Below, one piece after another: positions 27,607 through 35,682 of a stretch of DNA of 39,567 nt. The position numbers and the translations under genes are program-made. Each line of letters begins with the position of its first letter. Position 1 is the first letter of the stretch. The stretch covers positions 1 through 39,567 of IMG/VR virus record IMGVR_UViG_3300025141_008995; one strand, written 5' to 3'. The notes under the pieces are model-generated. The model saw nothing but the letters and a program-made list of their open reading frames with translations, was not told the origin of the DNA and made no database searches. The stretch is from a virus.

Positions 27607-28219
27607 TTTTTGAAAATCCGAGATCCCTCATAAAATATTTTCTGTTATCCTCAAGGAAAGCTCCATCTCCATAAAAGATCTTTTTGCAGTTTTTTGAGAT
27701 ATAATATAACGCTATCTCTACAAGCAATAATTTCATGATACCGTTTTTTAAATGATCCTTATGCCCCATAAAAGCGTGGACTGCAACACCTCCTAGCCAA
27801 ACTACCATTTCCCCCAAAGCGACATGCTTTCCAGATGGACTGATGATGGAAAACATGTGAAGACCACCACTATAATCACCGTCCCTCACATTTGTGTAAG
27901 GGGTATAATCATCTACAGGCCAATCTGGGCCTATATCGTGCCAGGCGAAATCAATAGCATTATATCTTTTGTTTATTGGACGTCCTTGCTTTAAATCGCC
28001 TCCGTAGCTCTCATAGATGTCCACTAAATCATCATGAGGTACTTTACCGACCAGGTTAAACAGGTACCCAAGTTTTTTTGCTTTTCTGTGGTCAGTGCGG
28101 GCATTTGTTGTGATAGTTTCATTCCAATACTCCTCCTTTGAAGAGGGTAACTCCGATCTCAATAAATGGGGGGTAACACTACCAAACCAAGTATCCAGAG
28201 TGCGGGGGGTTACCTTCAT
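27599..28219 (-). CDS. Hypothetical protein, possibly GNAT-like (206 aa)
   Basis: ATG 28219 is used: it overlaps the methyltransferase stop (TAATG) and has a strong ribosome site (GGAGGAAGG). The last 60 residues (GIMKLLLVEIALYYISKNC, then IFYGDGAFLEDNRKYFMRDLGF) look like the end of an acetyltransferase fold, as in GNAT or FemAB-type proteins. The N-terminal half is not recognised. In this setting it might acylate a sugar. Confidence 0.45.
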   Translation of the reverse strand: MKVTPRTLDTWFGSVTPHLLRSELPSSKEEYWNETITTNARTDHRKAKKLGYLFNLVGKVPHDDLVDIYESYGGDLKQGRPINKRYNAIDFAWHDIGPDWPVDDYTPYTNVRDGDYSGGLHMFSIISPSGKHVALGEMVVWLGGVAVHAFMGHKDHLKNGIMKLLLVEIALYYISKNCKKIFYGDGAFLEDNRKYFMRDLGFSKNG

Positions 28220-28725
28220 TATACCTTCCTCCGAAACAAACAAGAAGTATTATGGTTTTTCTGTTGTATTTCGACAACCTCAAAATCAGTATTTTTAAAT
28301 AACTCAGAAAAACCATCCTTTGATACTCGCCAGTAGTCCCCAAAACTAGGAGGCTCGGCGTGGTAAGGATATTCCCATGGGCAGTCTATAATTAACCACC
28401 CTCCTGGCTTAATAAGCCTTTCCACTTCTTTAGGGATATCCCACAAGTTAGGAACATGTTCGATTACTTGCACACATAAAATAATATCATAAGCCTTGGA
28501 AGGTAAATCACAGCCTGTAATATCTCCTACAATATCAGGTCCCCATGCAGGGTCTGCGTCAAATGTCTCTACTGTGTACTTTGGAAAAAGGGGGGTGTAC
28601 TCACCTCCAGGCGGGTCACCCGCAATTCCTACGTATAACAACTGTCCCTCTGACTGCTGTGCATTAATTATCTCAGCAAAATGTGTGACTGAATCAGTGC
28701 ATTGTTGTCTCGCTTGGCTAACCAT
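28219..28725 (-). CDS. SAM-dependent methyltransferase (type 11-like)
   Basis: LLYVGIAGDPPGGEYTPLF is a degenerate motif I, with FDADPAWGPDIVGDI as the acidic loop after beta-2, then AYDIILCVQVIEHVPNLWD (typical type 11 motif with EHV) and LIKPGGWLIIDCPWEY. 168 aa. It probably methylates a sugar or other small product in the island. The start has GGGAG and overlaps the upstream GT stop. Confidence 0.8.
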   Translation of the reverse strand: MVSQARQQCTDSVTHFAEIINAQQSEGQLLYVGIAGDPPGGEYTPLFPKYTVETFDADPAWGPDIVGDITGCDLPSKAYDIILCVQVIEHVPNLWDIPKEVERLIKPGGWLIIDCPWEYPYHAEPPSFGDYWRVSKDGFSELFKNTDFEVVEIQQKNHNTSCLFRRKV

Positions 28726-29408
28726 TAGAATCTCCCATTGAAATAATCCTCCCCATATCTCTCATGTTGTCCCAAAGTACTTTCCTGATGCTCTACAATA
28801 ATAGCATTCTCCAAATACGCCATGGGCACATTTTTCATCAGACACTTTTGAGAGTGTTGCCCGTCCTCATTACCGCTCTGACCCTCCATCAAGTCAGGCT
28901 CGAACTTCCAATCTTTAACCACGTGGGCAGGAGCGACACGAGCAAAACCTCCAACATGGTTTACCATTCTTAAAGTGTAATACGTATCCATCTCCTCACT
29001 ATACTTAACAGTATGGGCATGACCCCTAGGACCTCCAGGGTTTCCGATAAGACCAACAGGATAGGGGGAGAATACCGCATTCGGAAATACCTTACTAACT
29101 TCTTCAATATGTTTTAAAAACTGACCGGACTTAATAATACAATCATCATCCATTTTAATAATAATATCTCCCTTAAGCTGCGGAATAATTCTATTCATTC
29201 CTTCAGCAATTCCAATATTTTCTTCCCAAATGTGAACTTTGATTTTACTCTTATGCTCCAAATAAAACTTCATCTCCTTAGAGGGTTCAACCCCCTGAAA
29301 ACAAATATGGTGTTCGTAATCCGAATGCCCCCCTAATGTCTCAATAGAGCGTATAAGGTTCTTTAAATAATAATCCCTTCCTAGGGTAAATGTGTAAATG
29401 CTAATCAT
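28725..29408 (-). CDS. Family 2-like glycosyltransferase
   Basis: ISIYTFTLGRDYYLKNLIRS is a GT2-type start, WEENIGIAEGMNRI corresponds to the NxGxxxAxNxG segment, and DIIIKMDDDCIIK supplies the DxD metal site. The end carries EHQESTLGQHERYG. 227 aa. It overlaps the radical SAM gene by 8 bases. Donor and acceptor are unknown. Confidence 0.8.
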   Translation of the reverse strand: MISIYTFTLGRDYYLKNLIRSIETLGGHSDYEHHICFQGVEPSKEMKFYLEHKSKIKVHIWEENIGIAEGMNRIIPQLKGDIIIKMDDDCIIKSGQFLKHIEEVSKVFPNAVFSPYPVGLIGNPGGPRGHAHTVKYSEEMDTYYTLRMVNHVGGFARVAPAHVVKDWKFEPDLMEGQSGNEDGQHSQKCLMKNVPMAYLENAIIVEHQESTLGQHERYGEDYFNGRF

Positions 29409-30891
29409 GTGATGATCTTAATATGTTTGGTGGGATACTCCCCTGCCCCATGCTATGTTCAAATTTTACGATGCCTCCAGCCGGGTTAAATGGTATGTTT
29501 AAAGTACTTCGAACCTCGGCTTCTAATTTATCTCTTTCTTCTACTAACTCTTCGGGGGTAATATGGTCAGTCCACACATAAGAGGCGTACCCACCATCTG
29601 GGTCTCCTTTATAATAGTCTGGTTTGGACAAATAATCTAGTTCCTTTTGGTACAACTTATCTCCTGTTCTAGGTTGGATATACACCCATTTCCCATCCTC
29701 TCTAATAGCACTGTCGAAATACGGCGAGCCTGGATATGTTGTAATGATAGTACAATCGAAATCATCAGGCTTAACTTCAAGAAGCCAGTTTTTAGTATTC
29801 TCAATAGTTTGTTTGCTTTCCCCTGCGTGCCCTATAGACATTAACGCTTTAACCTTTAAGCCTGCTTCCTTAGCGTACTTAATACATCTTGTATTAGCGG
29901 CGACATCTGCATTCTTCTCTATATTAATTAGAATCCGTTCGTCTCCTGACTCAAAGCCTGTAAGTAACCACCTGAAACCGGCTTTATACATTAAGCTAGC
30001 TTGCTTTTGGGTAAAAAGTTCTGCTTTTACAAACCCTCTCAGCTTGAACTCTTCTCCTACCTCTTCTTGCAGGGCTATAAGTTGCTCTAACAAGGTTTCC
30101 CATTCTTTGTTAACGTTTAATTCGTCGTCGTAAAACATGAAACCTGTAAACCCGTACGTTTCGTACAGGTGGCGAATCTCCGAGACAACCGACGCTCCAT
30201 CCCTAGTCCTAATCCTTCGCAAGAATGGAGAATTTCTCCCCCCGCAAAAAGTACATTTAAAAGGGCATCCTAACTGGCAGATGATGCTTGTGGCGTTGTT
30301 TCCCTCAATATCGTAATGGTAGGATTCTACGTCTACGAGATGCCTAGCCGGAAAGGGTAGCTCCGCCAAGTCAGAATTAGATAGGAAAAGATCTCCTTTC
30401 GGTTCATCAGCGTCTATCACACCTTTCTCAAGTTTTAACGCTTCAAATATCGCCTTCTCTCCATCCCCAGCAACTAAAACATCAAAAAGATTTAAAAGGG
30501 CTTCTACATCAACAGTAGCTCTTCCTTTTTCCTCTTTCAACACATCTTTCAGCTCTTTCTTCATCGCGGAATGCATAAGGGAAACGTGCGTACCTCCTAA
30601 AATTACCTTGGTAGATTTGTTAACCTCTTTAATGGCATTCCTTACCTTTAATGCAAAAGGGACTTGGGGGGTAGTCGCAGTGATCCCAAAAGTTCTTGTT
30701 TTAGGGTATTGCTTCATGTAAGAATTTATTACTTCTTCACTATCTTCAACCCCCGCTAAATCTAAAAAATCAACAACATAATCCTCTTCCTCCAGGCAGG
30801 CTGCTACTTTTAAAATTCCAATATGCATAAAAACCCTTTCATCTAATAAAAAGGGAGAGGATGGTGTAATCAAACAGATTCTTTCTTTCAT
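29401..30891 (-). CDS. B12-binding radical SAM enzyme (496 aa)
   Basis: The N-terminal 150 residues form a cobalamin-binding Rossmann-like domain (FMHIGILKVAACLEEEDYVV, VILGGTHVSL, VLVAGDGEKAI). Residues C209, C213 and C216 (CPFKCTFC) bind the 4Fe-4S cluster that cleaves SAM. Later segments GFMFYDDELNV and TGFESGDERILINIEKN are typical of the BchE/MiaB-like group. In a glycan island it could C-methylate or rearrange a sugar. The host must supply cobalamin if it is used. Confidence 0.85.
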   Translation of the reverse strand: MKERICLITPSSPFLLDERVFMHIGILKVAACLEEEDYVVDFLDLAGVEDSEEVINSYMKQYPKTRTFGITATTPQVPFALKVRNAIKEVNKSTKVILGGTHVSLMHSAMKKELKDVLKEEKGRATVDVEALLNLFDVLVAGDGEKAIFEALKLEKGVIDADEPKGDLFLSNSDLAELPFPARHLVDVESYHYDIEGNNATSIICQLGCPFKCTFCGGRNSPFLRRIRTRDGASVVSEIRHLYETYGFTGFMFYDDELNVNKEWETLLEQLIALQEEVGEEFKLRGFVKAELFTQKQASLMYKAGFRWLLTGFESGDERILINIEKNADVAANTRCIKYAKEAGLKVKALMSIGHAGESKQTIENTKNWLLEVKPDDFDCTIITTYPGSPYFDSAIREDGKWVYIQPRTGDKLYQKELDYLSKPDYYKGDPDGGYASYVWTDHITPEELVEERDKLEAEVRSTLNIPFNPAGGIVKFEHSMGQGSIPPNILRSSHD

Positions 30892-31475
30892 TTCCCTAAA
30901 TGTAATCCTAAGTGTCTAGCTAAAGCTATAGTGCCTTTTCCATGAAAACCAAACTGACCTTTATAAGGCATGTCTTCTACGGAAAATAGGTAAGCAAGGT
31001 CATGCGGGGCATACTTTATACCTAACTCGACCATTGCTTCGTTTACAGTTCTACAAAGGAAAACATCTTCTGGTTCTGATCTTCCATCGTATTCTGTAAA
31101 ATAAGAAGAGTACTTCAAAAACTTTTTGGACCGTATTGAAAAACCTCCGTTACCTACAGTTTTAGACATCTCCCACGGCTGAGTGTACCACGGGGCTCCA
31201 ATATAATCGTAATCTAAAAATTTATCGTCCCAAGCGTCCAGGTTTACGGGGTGCCCATCCGCCTGTACAATCATGCAAAAATCCGATTCGATATGCTCAC
31301 TTAATTCATGCACTATAAACTTATTATAGTCTTCTATAGAATTTAAATTATCCTGAAAAAGTTTACAGTCATAAAAATCAATTTCTGTCTTTAACCACTC
31401 GACCAATTTAGGAATATTTTCATTAACTCCATCAGCACAAACTAAAGTTACGTTAGAAAGATCTAATTTACTCAT
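30888..31475 (-). CDS. DUF5672-family putative glycosyltransferase
   Basis: FCMIVQADGHPVNLDAWDDK, then YDYIGAPWYTQ, TVGNGGFSIRSKKFL, PEDVFLCRT and FGFHGKGTIALA match DUF5672 proteins, thought to be glycosyltransferases. 195 aa. The start overlaps the neighbouring GT2-like gene by 8 bases. It belongs to the run of sugar-transfer genes. Confidence 0.8.
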   Translation of the reverse strand: MSKLDLSNVTLVCADGVNENIPKLVEWLKTEIDFYDCKLFQDNLNSIEDYNKFIVHELSEHIESDFCMIVQADGHPVNLDAWDDKFLDYDYIGAPWYTQPWEMSKTVGNGGFSIRSKKFLKYSSYFTEYDGRSEPEDVFLCRTVNEAMVELGIKYAPHDLAYLFSVEDMPYKGQFGFHGKGTIALARHLGLHLGK

Positions 31476-32235
31476 CGAATGTACTCAAAGGTAGAAAGGG
31501 GGATAGGGTGTCTTCAAACTGGAAGTGGTGGGATAAAGAGGGTACTGGAGAGATGCACAAATGTTCTTCGTACACTAAGTTGATTGTATTAGCTTCTGTT
31601 ACTGTAGGATCAATTCCGTACTTTGTAAGTTTCTCATATTTATCCCAATGCTTGATTAAAATATCTTTATGCAATCCAATAGTACCTGTCGTATTAACTA
31701 CGTTCCGCCAATGTCTATTTTTTCCCAAAAACAAATAAGAAGGATGCATGGGGGTGAACTTATTATGGTACCTGTCCGGATAGTCTACAGGGTGAACTAC
31801 AACTTCATTACCTACAAGCTTCTTAATTTCAAGATAGGCGTCAATGCATTCATCCAAAGTGGACTCTACCATTAAATAATCATCCTCAATAAAAAACAAA
31901 AAACCACTCAACTTAGCCTTTGAATAGTTATAACATGTTTTTAAGCTGTTTCCGTTTCCAGTACCTTCCATAGGGATGAGAGTAAACTCAAATCCGTACT
32001 TAGATGATACTGTATCGAACATCTTTAAGAGCTCTGCTGAGGAATTATCGTCTGCAATGTACAGGCTTAACGGGTTTGTTAACTTTCCGTTTTCGGTATA
32101 GTTTTTAATTGATTTTGCCAACGAAGTAAAACACTTCGTAATAACTTCTAATTTCGTACCGAACGGACGAACTCTACCCCCTCCAGAATAAGCATTTACC
32201 CTGTCACAACTTCTATAAATTATGTTAACATTCAT
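31468..32235 (-). CDS. Family 2-like glycosyltransferase
   Basis: SLYIADDNSSAELL (DDxS motif) and GFLFFIEDDYLMVEST (DxD-like EDD) show a GT-A fold. The end (EEHLCISPVPSLSHHFQFED) is reminiscent of glycosyltransferases with a His pair near the acceptor site. 255 aa. Likely a glycosyl transferase of the glycan island, acceptor unknown. Confidence 0.7.
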   Translation of the reverse strand: MNVNIIYRSCDRVNAYSGGGRVRPFGTKLEVITKCFTSLAKSIKNYTENGKLTNPLSLYIADDNSSAELLKMFDTVSSKYGFEFTLIPMEGTGNGNSLKTCYNYSKAKLSGFLFFIEDDYLMVESTLDECIDAYLEIKKLVGNEVVVHPVDYPDRYHNKFTPMHPSYLFLGKNRHWRNVVNTTGTIGLHKDILIKHWDKYEKLTKYGIDPTVTEANTINLVYEEHLCISPVPSLSHHFQFEDTLSPFLPLSTFDE

Positions 32236-32237
32236 AT

Positions 32238-32957
32238 CTAAACGTACGTTGCCCCTTCCCTTTTAAAGACTGCAGCAGGGTGGGTTTTATCCATTTCATT
32301 AACTAAATTTTTCTTCATCCCCTCCGCAATAGCATGAGGCAATCCTTGATTGCCTATGAACATATCTGCGGCTCCAATTACATTAGCAAGTTTCACCAAC
32401 GTAGGAGTTTCAATATACTCTATCTTTTGCTCAAAAGTATACTCCCAAACTTTATGGTCAAAAGGAAGACCTACAAAAACTGCAGACTTAGCCAACTGCT
32501 CCGCTATGGATTCCCAATAGAAATGATTTCCTTGGTATCGTACACTTCGAGACACAACGATATTTTTACCTTCTGGAAGTGTAATTTTTTCAGGGGCTTC
32601 AAGCCATTTAAAAGTTGCTAATTCATGAGGTATTTGAAACGCCTCCAAATGAGAATAGGTAAGGTTGTTAAAATTAACATGCCCCCTAAAAGAATCTAGA
32701 TTGTACGTTATCTCTTCACCATTCCACTCTCGAACTTCGTGGATATAATACTGACTCTCAAGAAGAGGTTTTAATAGTTGGATGGTTTGAGAGTTTAATT
32801 TTGTTTTCCCTCGAGACGGTTTCGCACCTACGAGTTCACCTTCCCCTCCTTTAGGGTCTAAATATAAAATTCCCGTACCAAAATGTTTTATTACGGGTAG
32901 GGAAAATATAATATCCCCCATATCTCCAGAATGCTTATACGTCTTCCCAGAAGCCAT
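32238..32957 (-). CDS. GT9-like glycosyltransferase (heptosyltransferase-type)
   Basis: GDMGDIIFSLPVIKHFG at the N-terminus is the GDxxxxxPxxxxL segment of family 9 (LPS heptosyltransferases). SRSVRYQG and FVGLPFDHKVWE stand at the donor-domain start, and ADMFIGNQGLPHAIAEGM is the donor-binding motif (compare DTGPxHLAAA). It has 239 aa, while WaaC/F have about 320-350, so it is short. It may use the ADP-heptose the phage helps to make. Confidence 0.65.
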   Translation of the reverse strand: MASGKTYKHSGDMGDIIFSLPVIKHFGTGILYLDPKGGEGELVGAKPSRGKTKLNSQTIQLLKPLLESQYYIHEVREWNGEEITYNLDSFRGHVNFNNLTYSHLEAFQIPHELATFKWLEAPEKITLPEGKNIVVSRSVRYQGNHFYWESIAEQLAKSAVFVGLPFDHKVWEYTFEQKIEYIETPTLVKLANVIGAADMFIGNQGLPHAIAEGMKKNLVNEMDKTHPAAVFKREGATYV

Positions 32958-34128
32958 GTTGTACTAAAAGTTGCTTATACAGGTTTAGGCGGTGGACAAC
33001 TTGTTTGTTTATATCATACAACTCATCAGTAACCGACTTTAAGTTTAAACCCATTTCACGACAGCCTTTCGGGTCTTTCGCTAATTTCGATAGTCTTGCG
33101 ACCCACTCGCTTCTTGGATTTGTTTTATCTATTAAATACCCCGTTTCTCCATTTATAATCAATTCATCATATGCGCCACAGTCAGTCGCGACTAAAGGCA
33201 GACCATACCTTCCACATTCTGCAACTTTAATATCAGACTTAGAATCATTAAAATTATTCCATTCAAGGGGGGCGATTCCGACATCCATTTGGGTAAACAT
33301 ATACCCGTATTGAAAGGACGGCATAGCGTTAAAAACTCCGAAATTTCGATGTTTAATACCTGCGGTTAAAAGCTTGGTATAGTTGTCCCAAACATCCTGC
33401 TGCCAGTCTCCCTTTTCGCCCGGTTGTAAAGGTGGTCTCCCGAAAAACTTCCACTCTACATTTTCGGGACCTGCTTTAATGTTAACCCCCATTGCCATAG
33501 TTGGAACTTGCTTCAAATCTTGTTCGTGGTGAATTCCACCAACCCAACCAATTCTCATAGGTCCTTTCTTTCTGGGGGTCCAAGGAGCATTCCAACAAGG
33601 CAAGTCATAATCAATAGCGTTTTTCATAACCGCTAAAGTTCGGTTGCAGTAAGGTGCAATTCTCTCAGCAAACTTTCTTTGGGTTACTGTAACCAAGTCC
33701 GCATTAGAGTATACAAATTGAGTCAGTTCATCTAACTTATTTTCTTTGTATAGATTCCACAGTCTGTGACCTTCGTATAAATCTGTAAGTAAATCATCCG
33801 TATCGTAATGAAAAAACTTGCCCTTTTCTTTTAGTACTTGGACTAGTTTAAAGAGGTAGGGTGCACCGTAATTTGGAATATTTTGAGTGAATACAATATC
33901 AGCCCACTCAATATCAGACAAATCGGGCTCCTCGTCATACTTTTTTTCTTTTTCGTTATAGCAAAGGGGGTTCTGATTAAATCTTATCTCTACTTCCCCA
34001 GAAAACTTTTCAGCAAGTTTCCGCATAGGCATTAAGATGCGATAATAAGCACAACCACCCTCATTGGCAGCAACCGCAAGAATTTTCATCTTGCGGTTAA
34101 CTTTCTTCGTTTCTCCTTCGTCAGGCAC
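32935..34128 (-). CDS. Family 4-like glycosyltransferase (397 aa)
   Basis: GT-B fold with a GT1/GT4-type end: VGIAPLEWNNFNDSKSDIKV, then ECGRYGLPLVATDCGAYDEL (EX7E motif) and ETGYLID. The start is GTG 34128, which overlaps the SSB stop (TAGTG); the ATG at 34089 (KILAVAANEGGCAYY) is the alternative start and gives a 384-aa protein. It overlaps the GT9 gene by 23 bases. A retaining sugar transferase of unknown donor. Confidence 0.85.
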   Translation of the reverse strand: MPDEGETKKVNRKMKILAVAANEGGCAYYRILMPMRKLAEKFSGEVEIRFNQNPLCYNEKEKKYDEEPDLSDIEWADIVFTQNIPNYGAPYLFKLVQVLKEKGKFFHYDTDDLLTDLYEGHRLWNLYKENKLDELTQFVYSNADLVTVTQRKFAERIAPYCNRTLAVMKNAIDYDLPCWNAPWTPRKKGPMRIGWVGGIHHEQDLKQVPTMAMGVNIKAGPENVEWKFFGRPPLQPGEKGDWQQDVWDNYTKLLTAGIKHRNFGVFNAMPSFQYGYMFTQMDVGIAPLEWNNFNDSKSDIKVAECGRYGLPLVATDCGAYDELIINGETGYLIDKTNPRSEWVARLSKLAKDPKGCREMGLNLKSVTDELYDINKQVVHRLNLYKQLLVQHGFWEDV

Positions 34129-34862
34129 TATAGACCTTTTAAATGGGACAAGTAATCCTCGTCACCGTCTTCTTTGGAGTTCGAACTTTCAACTACTTCT
34201 TTAGGAGGTTCGGGAGTATCGTCTCCGGTAATCTCCATAACAAGCTTTTTAAGGTCCTCGTAACTAGCAACCTTAATCAAGCCATGAACATCATGAAGAG
34301 TGTCCATATACTCTGCGGTTTCCTTATCCGAACCTAGAGGTGATTGCTTAGGCTTCGGCGCCGACTTGGAATAGTCTGGCCACTGCCCTGATTTATCCTT
34401 AACGATTTTAAAATCATGACCTACGTTCACATCAGTGATGTCGCCATAATCCTCGTCAAAGAAACAATCTAAGATTTTACTGAAAAGTTTGATACCTACA
34501 GAAAGAATCTTTACCTCTCCTGTTGCACGTTCAACTGCGTTCAAGTAAAATCTCTTGCGAGCTTTAATTTGACGAGCCAAATCCATATTTGCTTCATCCT
34601 TAGTGTTCCAAAGTTTAAAGCTGAGATCACACATTGGGCATTCTCCACCTTTAACTTTAGGGCAGTGATAGTTTCGGTCGTTAATACGATGGATTCCGGT
34701 CTCGGAGTAAAACTCCTGAGTTTCATCCTTCCAAGGAAGGACACGAACAATAGTTTCGCCTTCCTCCATCATTAAAAACTTCTTTAGGAAGTCTGCATTA
34801 TCCTTGCTAGCAACTTTGTTAATTTGATTGTATTTATTTTTTAGATTTTCTATGTTTACCAT
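34128..34862 (-). CDS. T4 gp32-like single-stranded DNA-binding protein
   Basis: Coats single-stranded DNA in replication and recombination. Zinc ligands H66, C67, C75 and C78 (YHCPKVKGGECPMC) resemble the H-C-C-C site of T4 gp32. The OB-fold core follows (RFYLNAVERATGEVKILSVG). The C-terminal tail is acidic (SSNSKEDGDEDYLSHLKGL), as needed to contact the recombinase and helicase. The leader between this gene and the upstream stop is almost pure A, see the entry at 34863. Confidence 0.88.
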   Translation of the reverse strand: MVNIENLKNKYNQINKVASKDNADFLKKFLMMEEGETIVRVLPWKDETQEFYSETGIHRINDRNYHCPKVKGGECPMCDLSFKLWNTKDEANMDLARQIKARKRFYLNAVERATGEVKILSVGIKLFSKILDCFFDEDYGDITDVNVGHDFKIVKDKSGQWPDYSKSAPKPKQSPLGSDKETAEYMDTLHDVHGLIKVASYEDLKKLVMEITGDDTPEPPKEVVESSNSKEDGDEDYLSHLKGL

Positions 34863-34882
34863 GGTATTTTTTTTGTTTTTTT
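34863..34882 (-). promoter_or_regulatory. Poly-A leader before the gp32-like gene
   Basis: Between the upstream TAA and the ATG the mRNA reads A-run (part of nine As), C, eight As, UACC, with no Shine-Dalgarno. T4 gp32 represses its own translation by binding an unstructured A/U-rich region; this leader is well suited to the same control. This is inference. Confidence 0.45.
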
Positions 34883-35323
34883 TTATTCTGAAATTAATTT
34901 CACTTCTGCCCGCTTATTGGCGGACAGTTGGACCAGCATATCTTTCTGGTGGTCCATAGACGAAAGGATATTTTTAGCGAGGTTGTATTTCTGCTGTGCT
35001 TCGATAACCTCTGCTCTCATATCAATGAGCTCAGGCACAACCAATACATAGGTGTTTAAATGTGATTCAGTCACCTTCTGCCCTTTGCCAGTTAACTCTA
35101 CCCTACGAAGCTCTTTATGTTTCGCTTCGCTCATATCCAACTTTGTGGAGAGCATGTCTTGAACCTTTTTAGCATAGGCTAATACGGCTCCAAAAAATGC
35201 GTACAATGCAGAATGCTCTAGCATCGTTTTGTTTACTTCCGTCTCATCAATCTCCACATACTTTTTAACTAGGGGGAGGTAGTGCTCTGAAAGCTTTTCG
35301 TAAGTTTCTATAATATCGCTCAT
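34883..35323 (-). CDS. Helical protein, possible UvsY-like mediator (146 aa)
   Basis: Almost all helix: a middle block SALYAFFGAVLAYAKKVQDM, LRRVELTGKGQKVTES and a C-terminal coiled-coil block NLAKNILSSMDHQKDMLVQL. Size, charge and location beside a gp32-like SSB are what one expects of the T4 UvsY mediator, which loads UvsX on gp32-covered DNA. There is no clear primary-sequence match. An alternative is a helicase-loader or scaffold protein. Confidence 0.4.
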   Translation of the reverse strand: MSDIIETYEKLSEHYLPLVKKYVEIDETEVNKTMLEHSALYAFFGAVLAYAKKVQDMLSTKLDMSEAKHKELRRVELTGKGQKVTESHLNTYVLVVPELIDMRAEVIEAQQKYNLAKNILSSMDHQKDMLVQLSANKRAEVKLISE

Positions 35324-35328
35324 CGTAG

Positions 35329-35338
35329 TATAAAAGGT
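35329..35338 (-). promoter_or_regulatory. RCCTTTWATA promoter-like motif (copy 6)
   Basis: ACCTTTTATA begins right at the stop of the HExxH gene, then CTACG and the ATG at 35323. Confidence 0.65.
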
Positions 35339-35682
35339 TATTCTTTACTGAAAATATAGGCAAATAATTCTTTATTTAACCCATGCAAAGTTTGCAGCAT
35401 ATTTGAGGTGACAGTGGTTAGATATTCGTTCCCTATTTGGGGCATTTCATCATCATCACCTAAACCAAACAACTCCCAACCTACATGACAGATTTCATGA
35501 AGTAAAGTTCCTTTGTAATCCGGAATAGATTGGGTAGGGTCTATTGTAATAGTAGCTAGTGGAAACTCAACGCATCCATACAAGCTCTCCTTTGCCAGTG
35601 ATTTTTGAACAATATCAAACTGTTTAAATCCGAGATCTAATGTCATCGGATGTTCGTGCTTTGGGTATTTTTTTGTAGCCAT
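35338..35682 (-). CDS. HExxH protein (114 aa), putative zinc peptidase-like
   Basis: KGTLLHEICHVGWELFGLGD holds a consensus HExxH metal site (HEICH, about residues 65-69) with a Glu in EMPQIGNEYLTTV that could be the third ligand. The size is that of small phage zincin-like proteins related to SprT/ImmA. It sits between helicase and the possible mediator in the replication cluster. Peptidase activity is not shown. Confidence 0.65.
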   Translation of the reverse strand: MATKKYPKHEHPMTLDLGFKQFDIVQKSLAKESLYGCVEFPLATITIDPTQSIPDYKGTLLHEICHVGWELFGLGDDDEMPQIGNEYLTTVTSNMLQTLHGLNKELFAYIFSKE

